Positions 24,061-37,634 are shown, numbered from the stretch's first letter. The stretch is 64,000 nucleotides of DNA from Gadus chalcogrammus (GCF_026213295.1 NC_079428.1:7877863-7941862), one strand, 5' to 3'. The notes: generated from the sequence alone by a model not told the origin. Made by a program: numbers and translations.

Positions 24061-26935
24061 TCAGAGAGGCTGTCGGCCTTTTTGGACAACAAACAATAAA
24101 CTAACAAACAAAAATGATTACACAACTCAAAACATGTGAACATTTCGCACAAATTCCAATGGGAGGTGAAATTTCTTTGTATAAAGTAGTTTTTTCCGGC
24201 GGTTGCCCCCAATAAAAATCGGTTTCATTGGTGCCGTCTAGTACTTGAAAGTCCGTCAGTGACGATAGAAGCACTGCATTGCTCGCTCCGAGGCAGGCGA
24301 CAGACGAGCGAGGGGACAGATTGTGTGTGACAGGCCATTACAAACGGACAAAATTGACAATGACGGCAACAACAAAAGAAAACACCCGGCTCCAATTAGG
24401 CCTACTCTTTCATACGCTACACACAATGGACGCTACACACCGTGTTTCGCTCGTGCTGCAGTCATAACACTAGAGCTCAAGGCAGTGCACACAGTACATG
24501 GATGTCTTCTTCAGGAAGGCACGACAGCCAAGGCATCCCCCCCCCGCCCCCCCTAATGGCGCATGCCATTAACACAACCTAAATGGTATGGAGTGTTCTC
24601 AACTTTCACGCTGTGAATCCTAATGACTCAATTACCTGCTGCAGGAAACTCAACATAACTCGCGGCACAGACGCACAAAACTGTGTGAGCAAAAAAGTTG
24701 ACAGGGACAACCCAGCACACCCCCCCCCCCACCTCCCCAAACGACCTGTCACAGAAGTAACTAACTGTTCCTATTTTGTTTGTTTGCGAAGTCTCACAAG
24801 TTCATGACGCCAGTTGGGAGTAAACAGCGTGCATATACCTACACTGATCAAAACAACAACTTCCAAAAAGGATGCTTAACACACGAGTAACGTTAGTACT
24901 TTGAATGGGAGGCAGCTACACCGGAGGTGGTGAGATATCTGCCTACCATCAAAGTTTAACTTGGCCAATCCAAATCAGGTCGAAGGGAACTACCTCCCGG
25001 ATAAATCCTTGGCTCCGTCATGGTGGCCTGGGCGCTGTGCCGGGGAGTGACTAGCCCTGTCCTCCACACACGCCTCTTTAACTATTCCACTTTATGGTTC
25101 AAATCCCCGACTTCTCCCCAGGTCTTGATCTTCACACAGCCAGTGATTCGAAGGACTTTGGTGGATGGACTGGAGTGTGCATCGCCTCCACCCCGCCCCC
25201 CACCCCTTCACTCATAAAAAGGGCCCTTCCAAGGCCCCTTGGAAGGTATTCAGTGAGGGCCAACTGATGTTTTGCTCTGATAAGTATATTATTTATGGAT
25301 TTTATCATACGGTTCACGTCAACTCGATTTCATAAGGTTCTAAAAGTCGCAGCTCAAGGGCCGTCATATAGTCGCACGTCGTCGCTAGCTTGGCCTCAGC
25401 GGGCAGCTTCAAATGGTCCGGAACAACTCGGGAACATTCCGGAATTGACTTCATAGTCAGTAGTTCCAAGAACTTCCTGGAGCTCTGATTTCCAGCCATA
25501 CTTGAAGGTTTGATGGCCCCATGTTTAAACCTAGCATATTGTTGGTGGACTTTTTTGGAATCCTTGGTGGAGTAGTTATCGTGACACAAAATGTCCCTGC
25601 TGCGTCGAAAACAAATTTAACACCAACCCTAACACTACCTTGTCTGCTTTCGATCTCTAACCGCAATTAAACACCAGAGAGAGAGAGAGGGAGCGTGAGA
25701 GAGTGAGAGAGAGAGAATAAAGAGAGAGCGAGAGGGGAGTGCAAAGAAGTACTCCAGTGCTGTCATTTCAACCTCGTACAATGAGGAGTTCTGCAAAGGA
25801 CCTTGTGGTCTGTCTGAACAAACACTGTGCTTCAAATTTCCTAAATGGCCTCTTGTGGTAAACAGCCACCACCAACTCTCTGGTGGAGTGTTTGCTTAAA
25901 AGGGACGATTGAAGATGAAGTGACACAATAATTACAATGCATTATACAAGCAAGCACTCGTATGAATTGCGGCTTTTCAACTCTGTCAGATAAAAACAGC
26001 CCTTCTTTACTCTTTTTTACTTCCTCCATTCACACCTCTGGGGTTAAATATAAACCAGAACAATAGGTAATGAATCCCGGTATAAATAGAAAAGAAAAAA
26101 AGAAATAAACATAATAAAAAGAAAATACATAATTCCACACCACACAACGTTCCTTTCCTTGTACTTAATTATCGCTGTGTGTATTTATAGCCTTAGTTAT
26201 TATCTTGATGCATCTCTACCTCCTGCAGGCCCAGGAAAAAACAATTACAGCCATCGCTAGCGGGGCCATTTCGTCTGCGGGCCCCCCGATGGCTGTCAGG
26301 ACCCCATTAGCTACTCCATAATGAAGCCGCCATGCCACGCCTCTGCACTCCGCTCGCCGTGTCCGACCGGGGTCGCTAATGGACCGGTGGACAAAGTGGT
26401 TTCTTATGAATCGACCAGGATGGATCCATTAAAGGGGGACCTCTCTCTGAAATTTGAATAGCTTTTTTTAATTCATTGGGTTTATTAACGGATTGTGATA
26501 CACCCTTTAACGACGCGCCATGTGGTGAGGCGAAGACGAGTTGGAAATGCGATTCAAAAGCCGTGATAAATACAATAATATGTAAAAGGAAAACTGAGGT
26601 AAAGAGTGCAATTGACACTATTGGCTTCCCATTGAGATCAATTTGGTATTTGGTGAATATTTATATATGAATATTTCCGATACCATGAATGCATATACTC
26701 TTAGCATGGGATTCCCCAGAGGGAATGTATAGATACAATTTGTTCAAGTGATCCATCTAATCTCCGTGTGTGAAATACGTAAGGGATGATGTATAGCACA
26801 CCAGTCATTATTGGGAAAATAATGACGGGCGACGTTCTATACATTATTCCGCTCATTACACGGCTACTTGCCAAAACGAAAAACTAACTTCACATGGTGT
26901 GTCTTTTTACAATTTATTTGTTACCAGCATTCGTA
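24060..26935. other. Unique intronic DNA upstream of the exon
   Basis: Complex sequence with a poly-C run at 24720-24730 and a GA tract at 25677-25735. A 10-bp stem hairpin lies at 25225-25246. A B-box-like GGTTCAAATCC at 25098-25108 hints at a decayed SINE. A 91-codon minus frame at 25314-25589 has a protein-like composition but no recognised family. GC-rich 26255-26395 is another complex patch. Confidence 0.4.
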
Positions 26936-26937
26936 TT

Positions 26938-27737
26938 CAGGCGCGTGCCGTCCATATGGGCAGGTGGGGCAGCGAACTCCCTGCAAAAGCATGCTCCCAA
27001 AAAAATAGTTCCTAAGTAAATCATTGCTCCAAGTTTATAATGTGATTGTCACATTAACTATCTATAGTTTCTGAAGACTTTCCAACAATTTTTGGTATGT
27101 TGACATCAAATTGTGGATGATTGTGGCGATTCTAGTTGAGTTTAACGTGTCATGCAATGTTGGGGCAGGGCAGCTCAGCGACCACATCCCTCCGTATGTT
27201 TCTCACATAACCCTGCAGGCTGCAATAAGAATTGTAATCTGCGCTATAAGACGCCCATATGGTCGTAAAGTAGTCTGCCCCATGGTCATATTCTAGGACT
27301 GTTGGCAGCCATGGCGAGTGGTATTGCACCTGCGATTAACACTGTTGAGTCTCTGTTAAGAAATTTGAAGATATTAGCCATCAAACAACTTGGACAAGAC
27401 AAACCGGATATACGTATTAACCAACAAACGAAGGATAGAGGGAAAACGTACAACAGAACTTTCTCCCAAGCATGGTATGAGAAGAAAAATTGTCTATGTG
27501 GTTGCTCAAAAAGAAACAGTTTTTTGTTGTAAAAAAATTAAATTGTATACCTGATTGCATACCTGATTTAAACAGAGCTGTTATTGAGAAATACCTGATT
27601 TCAACAGAATTGTTATTGAGACATTTTCACACATGAGATCGTTGGGCCAAGTTCCAAAAAATATGTATACATTTTGGGTGAGGTCATACGCCAGTAGTTT
27701 CTGCCCCACCGAAATGAAGAGGCACGGCACGCTACTG
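26938..27737 (+). mobile_element. Deleted hAT-type transposon with ZMYM1-like transposase remnant (about 800 bp)
   Basis: The left end reads CAGGCGCGTGCCGT. The right end, reverse-complemented, reads CAGTAGCGTGCCGT. Both ends then share GGTGGGGCAG followed by AACT, so the terminal inverted repeats extend about 40 bp with indels. Flanking 8-mers (TTCGTATT and TTGGTGGT) agree at only five of eight positions, so the target duplication is decayed or the ends are slightly off. Inside, 27302-27535 encodes the start of a hAT transposase with a TTF-type zinc finger. Most of a full-length transposase (normally well over 500 residues) is missing. A 32-bp tandem duplication (ACCTGATT... at 27561 and 27593) lies in the interior. 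Confidence 0.7.
27302..27535 (+). pseudogene. hAT transposase N-terminal fragment, TTF-type zinc finger (ZMYM1-like)
   Basis: The 76-codon frame contains SLLRNLK near residue 17, then KPDIRINQQTKDRGKTYNR (about residues 34-52), AWYEKKNCLCGCSKRNSF (about 57-74) and a stop. This follows the order seen in ZMYM1-like and other TTF-domain hAT proteins: a PDI-x-IN segment, RGKTY-R-F, WY-x-K, then a Leu-x-Gly-Cys segment leading to FCFPC. The frame stops just where the FCFPC motif should appear, so the zinc finger is incomplete and no catalytic domain remains. It is non-functional as a transposase. Assignment is from remembered family pattern, not from a search. Confidence 0.72.
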
Positions 27738-27989
27738 TTGGTGGTGTTGATCAGCAGAGAAATAGTCTGCCAAAGACGATGACGTCGCTTAGCAACCGAA
27801 GACGCTGGGGTTGACAAGTTACCGGACTACTTGCGGAGTGATACCAAAGACGTCATTAGAGGCAAAAAGTCGGTCAATTATACTTAGCACGCCGGAAGTT
27901 GTGAAGAGCCCATACAAGTGAACGGAGCGTTCCAGGGCATTGAGAAGACCCGTGTAATAAGTATATACAATTTCATGCCTAGAATGTTC

Positions 27990-28130
27990 AACTCAAAGCT
28001 TAAAGGCTGTGTGTTCAATCCCCAGGGTCCCCAGTCTACCTGGAGGGAAGATAGGCCAAACCCGTTCCTGAATGACATGGATCTGAATCCCCTGCTGGTC
28101 ACGGTTGGATAAAAGTGCCTGTTTAACCAC
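27990..28130 (+). mobile_element. tRNA-headed SINE, 5' truncated
   Basis: GTTCAATCCCC (28013-28023) matches a B box, followed by the family string CAGTCTACCTGGAGG and a 3' end GGTTGGATAAAAGTGCC (28103-28119), the typical teleost SINE tail shared with L2-type LINEs. No A box is evident. Confidence 0.6.
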
Positions 28131-28504
28131 AGCTGGGGAGGGATCTGGCTGGGATTGGTGCATCTCCTTCCCTCCTTAACCAATGGTCCCTAAGCAACGT
28201 GTTCCTAAAGAACCGTCATTATGTCGTCGACCGGCACAGATCATCTGAATAGCGTACGATAAGAGGGCTGCCTCCTCGCCCCTGTTTACTGGCTTGTTTG
28301 GTCACCGTGGGAGACGCATGAAAAGGGGACTGGGTTTGTTGATGTTATTTTCAGCGGTTATGGGGGTGAATCCTTGGCGTAGCAATGGCGGTGTGTGTGT
28401 GTTTCTGTGGGTGTGTCTCTGTGTTGCCTTTTAAAATGTGCATATGCACATTTGTCTGCCATGTGCAAAATTTAGAATATGCCTCATTTCTTCCTCCTAC
28501 TCCA

Positions 28505-28679
28505 CATCAGAGTGTGTGTGTGTGTGTGTGTGAGTGTGTGTGTGTCACAATATAAAGAATATTCATACTGGCTGCAGGGTATGTAGATAGGAGATGAACG
28601 GAACAACAATATCGCTACACTACTCGCTCTCTTCTCCGTTGCACACTCCCTCTCTCGCCCGCCCGCCCGCCCACCCATC

Positions 28680-28720
<41 letters not shown>
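28505..28720. repeat. Short (GT)n and (CA)n pair
   Basis: GT at about 28511-28545 and CA at about 28681-28719, inverse to one another and separated by about 135 bp. Confidence 0.88.
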
Positions 28721-28869
28721 GCGCATCCTTAGATCAAGGCCAAGAGAGAACATTTGGGAGACAACAGCGAGGGAGTGGGGGAAGAGCGGGCAGGGAGCTT
28801 CAGAGTTGCATTGAGGAAGAATCATTAGAGAAGGGTCCGCGTTAATAACGGAGGTCAGGATGTCAGCCT

Positions 28870-29260
28870 CTTTGTCAGGGCTCGTCCAACAGCACGCTCA
28901 TTTTATCCTCTCTCCCTTTCCTTCTCTAGGTGTCTCCCCCTCTTTCTCCACAAGACTCCCGCCTCCTCTCTCCGTATGCGTCTCTCCCGCGGCGCCTCCT
29001 TCTCACTGCATCGATTCTCTGCTTGCGTCTCACTTTCCATACATCTTTCTTAATCTCCCCCCCCCCCTCTCCTTTCTCCAGGCATCTCCCGCCCTTCCCT
29101 CAAAGATTCCCCATCTCTCTTTCGGGGTCTCCCAACTCTTCGCCACGAAGCAACCTCTCACTTCATCCCTCGGCCCCTCCCTCCACTCTCTTCGTCTCCC
29201 TCCCTCCCTCAATCCCTCCCCCTCTCTCCCGACGCCCGTCCCCCGCCTATGACAGTGTCT
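28870..29260. repeat. Pyrimidine-rich low-complexity block
   Basis: C/T-rich plus strand with CTCCCTCC runs and a poly-C stretch near 29060-29068; Ser/Pro-rich open frames here are artefacts. Confidence 0.8.
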
Positions 29261-29746
29261 CACTCGGCGTGTCCGTCAGTGTCAGGGCGGATCCATTAGC
29301 AGCTAATGGCACCAGAAGAAGCAGGGCAAATTCGACTGAACGAGGAGAGCAGGGCTCCTGTGATGGAACCGTTTGCACACTGGGACATTAGCCATTTCGT
29401 CCTCTCCTTTCCGGCTCCTCCAGTAAGTATCCCAAGTGCAAAAGTACCCCCACTGGATTCTAGTGGGTGGGCTAATGTCAAAGAACAGTGACGGAAAGAG
29501 AGATAACTTTTTTTTAATATAAAAAAGCACGAAGGATTTCTAGAGTTAACTAACTCCCATGATGCAGCACTGCTGAGTCAGTTGGTCTCATTCGAAAAGC
29601 GTGTCGATGATTCAACTATCGACGCACATTCCTACCACTAATTAATCAAATATCTACAAACCATTTCCAATCACCTTTCAAACTCTTCCAGCTACTCTGC
29701 ACTCTACCCAGCCCAATTCTTTCTCCTATGTGTCGATTGGTCTCCC

Positions 29747-29790
29747 GTGTAAGTCGCTTTGGATAGAATTGTCTACTAAAATAATAAACG
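29747..29790 (+). mobile_element. SINE 3' tail fragment
   Basis: GTAAGTCGCTTTGGATAGA (29749-29767) followed by TTGTCTACTAAA is the characteristic teleost tRNA-SINE/L2 3' end. The head is missing. Confidence 0.65.
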
Positions 29791-29799
29791 TGCTGTACA

Positions 29800-32610
29800 A
29801 GTGAGTTTTTGACCTCAGTCTCACTTTCCCTCCAAACGTCTCGTTCTCAGCCTTGCCAAGAAGCACTCCATGTTTATCAATTTAGGTTCTTCTGCAAAAG
29901 CCTGCAGCCCCATTCCACCCCGATTCACCCATTATGAAGCACTAAACACCCCCCGCCCCCTCTTATTTGTGAGCCATATCCAATTTGCTTATCACAACAT
30001 AAAAGGCAATCAAACACCCATTGTTGAGGCAGTTATACATTCCAGCTGTACCGCTTAATGTTTTCATTGAATTAGTCCTTTAAGTGAGGGACGCAAACAC
30101 ACAACCATTCTTGTCGTGTGTGCCTACTATGGCGAGTGTTTACCAGGCCATACGTTGCGGTCTGTAACAAGGTCTTACTGCGTATCTTTATTATCTTACA
30201 GTATGAGCGGAGAGCGGGATAACTGTTGTTGTTGCTGGTAACGCCATTTTCCGGATCATTGATTAGCCAATAACAAAGAAATAACGCTCACTGAACAATT
30301 CAGTGAGCAAATAATACTACTACAAGCGATATAATGGACGAAAGGCAAGGAGACAAGCGCTGCTGTTTGTTATATATCGATGCGTGACGATTGGGACGTA
30401 AATGTGCCTTCACCACGCGGTGATTTTTGTTACTTTGACCTACATACAGGGAACAAATCAATTTGATTACATTTTATTTGTTTCGGCCTTAATCACTGGT
30501 ACGGACTCAAAGGGCTCAACAGGTTGCATATTTATGCCCCCCCCTGACCGTAGCCCCCCAGAAGGCTAGAAAAATAATACTCCCTCCTCCCTGAAATCTG
30601 GAGTGGGGGATCCCTCCTTCAAGGGGTGATTAGGTACATACATGCATACAGGCAAAACATTTTAAATTGTTGATGGACGTGCTGGCCGCTTAACCATAAG
30701 GAGAGTCCAGGCATCCAGTCGCAGTCACCGCTACACGCTAGGACAGTACTGGTTCACAGGACCGTATAGCGGTCGGTTCTCTAGTACCCCCAGCCCAAAG
30801 ACACTGGCCTTGATCCCTACAGTTTGACGTCTCGCTGCAGAGTGAGATGCCTCACCGCCAACCTGCTCTGGAGTTGCAAGGAGATACAGAAATACAGCAA
30901 TTATTGGAGAATGAAAAATAAAGAGCGGGCGAGAGAGAATACCATAAATAACGGGATGGGAATAGGTGAAAGGCAGCAACACAGACTAAGGTAATTCATC
31001 GGCTGTCTGAGTGTGCGTGTGGGCTTGTTTATGTGTGTACCGCTACGTGGAAGACGGGGAGAAAATTAAAGAGCTATGAAGGGGAAATGAATGAATCTTC
31101 TCAGAGAGAAAGAGAACGTGAGAGCAAGAGAGAGAAGACAGCCAGCATCTCAAACTACTACCTTGCCAATTAGAAATAGAGCAGCAGACAATAGCGTGAG
31201 AGAGAAAAAGGGGGAGTCAGAGAGGCAAGGATGACAAGCCTATTGCCATGGTGTTGAAAACTCCAGGGTATATTGATAGCATGAGGCAAACGGCTCTGTC
31301 CAGTCGTCCCGTAATCCTGGCTGTTAGACCCGAGGTCCTTGGGTTACAACTAACGTGTCACTGGATATGATAGAGAAAGTGAAGAAGGAGACTTAAGCCA
31401 TTGCCTTTTGTCGGCAAACGTCTCATCGCAACAATTGTGCACGATGTCCGACCCCTCCCCCTTCGGTCGTCTACAAGGTCATGACGCCTACAATTTCCAG
31501 TCAGTGAGGGGTCAGACCTTGGGGGAAAAACAAACCCTTGTTTATACTGCAGCTCCTCCACAGAGGTTAATATCTGTTTTATTGGCACTAAAGTATGACA
31601 ATCAATCTTCCATCGTTTTGCCACAGGTCAAGCGCACCAGTGGTCAAAGTCAAATATTGACGTGCTGGCGGGCGATGGAAGAAATTTTAAAAGAGTCCAA
31701 TGAAAATAAAGTTTGTGTGTGTTTTTGTTTGTTAATAACCTCAGCCATTTTCCTTTCAAAAATTAAACCGGAGGATATTGTGCACTTGACCATGAACTAT
31801 GAAATAGAATTGTCCAGGAAATCCCATGGAGAAGGCGAGAGCACAAAGCGAGGGTTGAAGGAGATGTTCTACCACGCATTAATGCAGTCTCCAGTCCATC
31901 TCTAACACATGAGGTGATCACCTGCGGCCTTCACTATGCCGCCACTTGCCTGGCACTCCAGTCAAGGGCTGAATCAGAAGCAGTCCTCAAGTATAGACAT
32001 CCCTGTAGTAGTATATCTGTGCTATTGATCGCCTAATGGATGCTAATAGACATCAAGAGTCTAATCTGACTAGTCACATCACAACAAGATCAGGGTTATG
32101 AGTATTTTCATCTACTATGACAATGAATTAAATGAAAAATAAATAAGTACAAAGGTTTCCTGTTGAAAAAAGAAACGGACCGAATATGAATAGTGCCAAA
32201 AACGCTTCAACATCAAATAACTTTAAACAAACAAAGCCTTTCATTTAAAAAGGAACTCAAAAGAAAGAGGAAAATCTTCTGCATTCACGATGGGCTTGCT
32301 CTTCCGTCACCAACCGAGCGACGGCTAGAAGCCAGCCGCTGCTCGCGCTCTGTAATTGAAAGGGTTCTGCAATCCTCCCAGCGCCTTGTTAGACTGAAGT
32401 GAAGAGGTGTCGGCATGTGGCTGTCTTGGAGGAGAGCGAGGGCTGCCGCACTGAGCTCTTCACCGTGACATAACTCTCCTTTCATTAAAGCTCCATGGCC
32501 CTTTTCAGTTGCTTCCCTATTCCTTTTTTGTTCAATTACATTTTATATATTTCAGTAGGAAAAATCGGAGGGCATCTTTGGTTTTTTTTAAGTTTAGGGT
32601 TAATGATTGA
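29800..32610. other. Unique intronic DNA
   Basis: Complex sequence. A 10-bp stem hairpin (GCTCACTGAA/TTCAGTGAGC) is at 30286-30308. A 165-codon plus frame at 31408-31905 is the longest open frame in complex sequence of the window, but shows no recognisable domain, and splice or promoter support is not evident. GA-rich patches lie near 31100-31140. Confidence 0.4.
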
Positions 32611-32616
32611 TCGGTC

Positions 32617-32705
32617 GACGAAACAACCAACAACTAACCAACCAACCAACGGACCGAACAACCAACCGACCAAACGACCAAACGAATGACCAATCAACCA
32701 CCAAC
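32617..32705. repeat. Degenerate (ACCA)n/(AACC)n tract
   Basis: AACCAACCAACC units with substitutions, giving a Thr/Asn/Pro-rich spurious frame. Confidence 0.82.
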
Positions 32706-33264
32706 TTACTAATCAACAACCAGTATCATCTTGGTCTTCCTATTCTCCTTTCTTGTATTTTTAAATGTACAAAAAACACCACCTAAGACTTAAAAACCGT
32801 TGAGTGGGGGGAAAAATCAATACAGCCGGAATGTGTTTGGAATACAGTTCAGAGTACAATGCGTTACCTTGAGACACTTGGCACACTATGCTCTCTCGTC
32901 ATCGCTGGCGTCATACGATACAGACATCGTTTGTACGTCAGAAGCAGCAGTCTCACAGAGTAGTGAGAATATAACAGCGGTGACTGAATTATGATGACGG
33001 GGGGGCCTCTCCTTTCTCTTTCTCTGTCAATTTCCCCTCCGATTCTTTGGCTGTGTCTGGTCTGCCTCACACTGTGTGTGTGTGTCTGTGTGTCTCCTCT
33101 GGTGTTAACACGTGACACAAGACCCACCAACAGACCATTTTAATTGGCACACGTGGAGACACTCGCGTGCACAGCCGGCCTCCTTCCAGAATCCCCTGAT
33201 GCCTTTCATCAAAAGACCTTTTTTGAAAACCCATCTTCTCTCAAACCCAATCATTATGTTAGAC

Positions 33265-33371
<107 letters not shown>

Positions 33372-33519
33372 ACAAGAGTTATAATGAATTTAATGAGTGA
33401 TTGAGGATCTTTCTATACATTTCCCTTTTCAATCCATTTCGTTTGCTCCTATTTAATTCGCCATCCCAGAATCTTTTCTATCACTCATCGTTAGTTGTCA
33501 ACACACACACACACACACC

Positions 33520-33660
33520 TCAAATCCTCTCCTCTTCCCCGTCTCTCCCTCCTCTCCTTATTCCATCTCCCCACAGCTTCCACTCGTCCTTTCCTCTCCT
33601 CTATTCATCCCTCCTTCCTCGTCTCACCACCGACTGCCTCGCCATGCCCTCCTCTCCCCT
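33520..33660. repeat. Pyrimidine-rich block
   Basis: CTCTCC/TTCCTC low complexity following the CA tract; no gene. Confidence 0.7.
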
Positions 33661-33669
33661 CATGTCGTC

Positions 33670-36230
33670 TGCTCAACATGCGTCTTAAATGAAGATTAGT
33701 CATTAAAACGAAATACTTAATGAGCATTGCGTAATCAATCCATACACGTCTTCCATCATTCCCAGCTTCTTCGTTTTCGTTAATTATGCTTTTTAGTTAA
33801 AGACGAGCACTGAATCCAGGCAGAATCCGTCTATTCAGATCTAGCGTCATTAGCAGACTTTCTAACACATGGTGGGGGTTTTGCCTTGCACATCTGGATA
33901 TGCTCATCCCGAATGCTACGGAACGGACCCCAGCACTGCTCCAGATGTGGGGGGCTGGCAGCTGTCAGACCTGACAGGACTCCCGAGAGCAGGACCGCCC
34001 GCACGCGCTCGCCCATTGACATGACGTCCACATGTGGATGAACTTCAAAAACTGAATTTTTTTTCTCTAGGGTGGCGACCGTGAAATTGTTCATGTTTAA
34101 AATGACTACCTCATGTCAAGGTGTTCCCACACATGAATGTTTCACAACGTTGCGTTTGCCCTGATCGTTCAACCTTTTCATGTCCGACAAAGGATTTGAG
34201 TCAGCGCCGGCTCTACATCCCGTGCCAGCCCCAACCACACCGCCACAACAGCTGGAGTCAGCTCAAGGTTGGAAAGGTGTGCATGAATCTGCACCGACCA
34301 TCTTGTGCGGATAACGTCACCTCTCTGTTACCCATAGTCCTTCACGACACCACAGCTATTGACGATGATCAATTCACCAAAATAATTGAATTTCCTTGAA
34401 ATTAATGAATACCACAACCTCTTGCTTGACCTGGCAATGGTGCAAATAACTTTTGATCAGTGGTCGTCATTTCCTTCCATGAGTTGGTGATACTGATTCA
34501 TTCACACAAGTTAACTAAATGGCTTGAACACCAGCCCCCCACTAAAGTAGGCCAGATGGTTGGCGCATATCAGTTACCAATTCATCACGTCGTCGACCTC
34601 CTAGGAGACCGAATGGGACCGGTTGGGGCACACAGCCCTCCAGGGCGTTGGAGAGGCAGGAGTCGCAGGACGGCCCCGGGGGGCTGCCTGGCTCCCAGGC
34701 TGAGGCCATTGCTCACCCAAAACAACGATTTCTCCCCCTGATTAAAACTCAGAAAGAAGCAGGATCAGGAATGGGATTAACTGCCAAGTAGGTCACCTGC
34801 ACGTACACAACAACAATCTACACAAAGAGATAGAGAGCAAAATCTGAATCACAGACAGCCATAGCTCTACCAAAGCCCTCAACTATCATCGTCCTGAAGT
34901 TAAAACTCAGCATTAAGAGCCACACCTTTGCCTGTGATACCGCTGCATACTGCTACACTGTGCGCCTCGTCATCAAGGCGTCCAATCTTTGCTCCAGCCA
35001 AGACAACGCTCATAAGAGTTTGGTGTGAGTCATTACACATTCACATGCACGCAGGTACACATTCACACGCACGCACGCAGGAGCTCTTCATTAACACATT
35101 TGCATACAATAAGCACTTTATACACACTTTGTACCCCTATGGGGATAAAAAAACAGAAAAAAACTCCATGGAGATATGTCGGTAATCCATGTTGACACGA
35201 TTGAGGCTAAAGAAGCTTACGCAATTAAAAGCGACCGGGAGTGGATTAGACGAGGTATAAAACGGTGTCGCTAACTCCTCCTGTTCACGGCCCAGCTTTT
35301 GTATTCTGGAGCCTCGGTATTAGCTATGAATTATGCAGGTTATTGTTGGCGGAAAACAGTGTTTACCAGCAGGATGAGGTAGGCGGCACAATGGCTGACG
35401 TCCCGGGATATTAATGTCGGCTGGTGGTGGCGGTAGTGGCGGTGTTGATTTGTGCGAGGAGGGGACTCTGGTTGCTCAATGCGCCGCGTCTGCCCGGCAC
35501 CAGGTAGCTAGCGCTGTTAAATCAACGGACCTCAGGAGTGGCTTGGCACTGGGCGGCAGGCTAAAGGGCCCGGTTAGGGGAGCTGAGTTTGGACCAATCG
35601 CACGTCAGCGGAGATGGGGCTTTTATTGTCGCGACGCTGAACTAAGGGAGGAAGCCGTTATTCTTTTGATCCAGTGTTAAATGAAGTACATTTTTGTTTA
35701 GTTTAGGCCGTTTGATTAGTTCTAAAGTACTAACTATTGTAAATAAAGCGTATTGTATAGTTTCCCCCCGTATATAAACCACAATTTGTGGTTTATTTAT
35801 TTATTAGGAAATGTATAATAACATGAACACATATTATTTAAAACTAGGTGCCCTGTTAATCCTGGACCCCGTAACATAAATATTACGACGCCACCCGTCA
35901 TGATGATATATGATCATTATTATTATCATAATGAATGTTATTCATTAAAACGAGGTGACCCGGTTCTCTACTGACCTATCAAGGCTCAGCACTAATCCAG
36001 CAGCAGAGTTGTTCCTTGAGCTGAGCCTCATTTGTCCTCGTCCACCTAGCAGCCATCTCTTTCCATCTTGGCTCTAATCGCTCTAGCTGGGTGGGGGAAC
36101 TAAATGCACTCAGTCACCTCCATCCAGCTAGCACTAAGAACCAAGATGGCCACTAGGTAGAAGAAAGCCCCAAGGAGCCCCAGGGCACAATATTATCATG
36201 AATGATTTAGTCAGGACCTGAGGCAGAGCC
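33670..36230. other. Unique intronic DNA
   Basis: Complex sequence with no recognised gene. An 11-bp stem palindrome with one central base (ATAAACCACAA/TTGTGGTTTAT) is at 35774-35796. The GC-rich complex stretch 35330-35660 carries an 88-codon open frame of no recognised family. Confidence 0.4.
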
Positions 36231-36259
36231 AATGAGCCCATTGGCTCTGTTTTGGTGGC

Positions 36260-36555
<296 letters not shown>

Positions 36556-36559
36556 AGAG

Positions 36560-37600
36560 CGAGAAAGCTGCACCAAAGGATGGCTAGCCAACACAAACAC
36601 ACACAGACTTCAACTTCTGGGAGTGCATAGCTCAGAGCATAGCGCGTGTCTGGCTGGCTCTGGCTAGCCCCACATCATACCAATGAGAGAGAGAGAACTA
36701 GAGAGCGACAGCGACAGCGCCAGCAAGAGAGAGGGAGAGCGTATGTGTATGGAAGGACTGAAAGAAACAAAGACCGCAAGCGGTGACGTGAGATGGAGGT
36801 GAGCAAGGGGCGGGGGACCCAGGGACACTGCTGGGCCCGAGGGTGATGAGCAGATAGCCAGAGGAATGCTTATCTTTAACCAGCCTGAGCGACCGGTGCC
36901 CACGGTGGCGTGTGGCACGCGACTCGGGGAAAAAAAAGGTGTCGCAAACACCGCCCTCAGCGATGGCAACCAGACAATTGGACGTGGCACGTTGCCAATC
37001 ATCTAGCTCTCATTTTCTCACTCGTCCCCCAGACCCTGCCTCCTCCCCCTATCTCTCCACCTCCCTCCCTCCCTCCCTCCCTCCTCCCCTAGCACTGCCG
37101 ATCCGATTGGCTGCTCCTTTCAGACGCAGCCTCCTGCATCGTTGTTACCTATAGGTTAGCCACCGCCCATGTGCGAGGCACCATCCGCCGCTCTACAAGT
37201 AGGTCAAGCTATGTACCGACTGGGGCGGGGGGGCATGATATGAACACAGGGCGGGGGTCCGACTGTCCGCCCCGCTCACATTCAGCATACGCGTTCATCC
37301 GCGGCGGCTCGCGAGCGAGGCGGAGAACACCGATCAATGGTAATAGGCGGCGCGAGAACCCCCGACCGCCGATCACGCGGGGTTCATCAATGATGGAGCT
37401 CTCCGAGTCAGAAGGAAAGGTTGAAGGTCTGATTCTGCCGACGGACAATATAATGAAGGGGACAGGAGACGGACGGGTTAGGGTGCGTAGGGAGGGCTGC
37501 TGAGAGTGGGAGACGTTTGTTTTATGGCCGTAGGGGCAAAAATAAATCCCTCCTGCTTGATCATTTATTAAAGCGCAGGACATTTGCCTGCCTATACATG
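36560..37600. other. Unique intronic DNA, locally GC-rich
   Basis: Complex sequence with small GA (36684-36745) and CTCC (37040-37090) patches. The 37160-37400 part is CpG-rich, with a 110-codon open frame (37171-37503) of no recognised family. Confidence 0.4.
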
Positions 37601-37610
37601 CACCTGGTGC

Positions 37611-37634
37611 CCCCCCCCCCCCCCCCCCCCCCCG
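37611..37634. repeat. Poly-C run
   Basis: An uninterrupted run of about 23 C on the plus strand. Length is prone to sequencing or assembly error. Confidence 0.85.

Noticed and set aside
33831..34094. Possible coding exon on the minus strand
   Set aside because: GC-rich with an 87-codon frame, but no recognised family, and no convincing splice pair.
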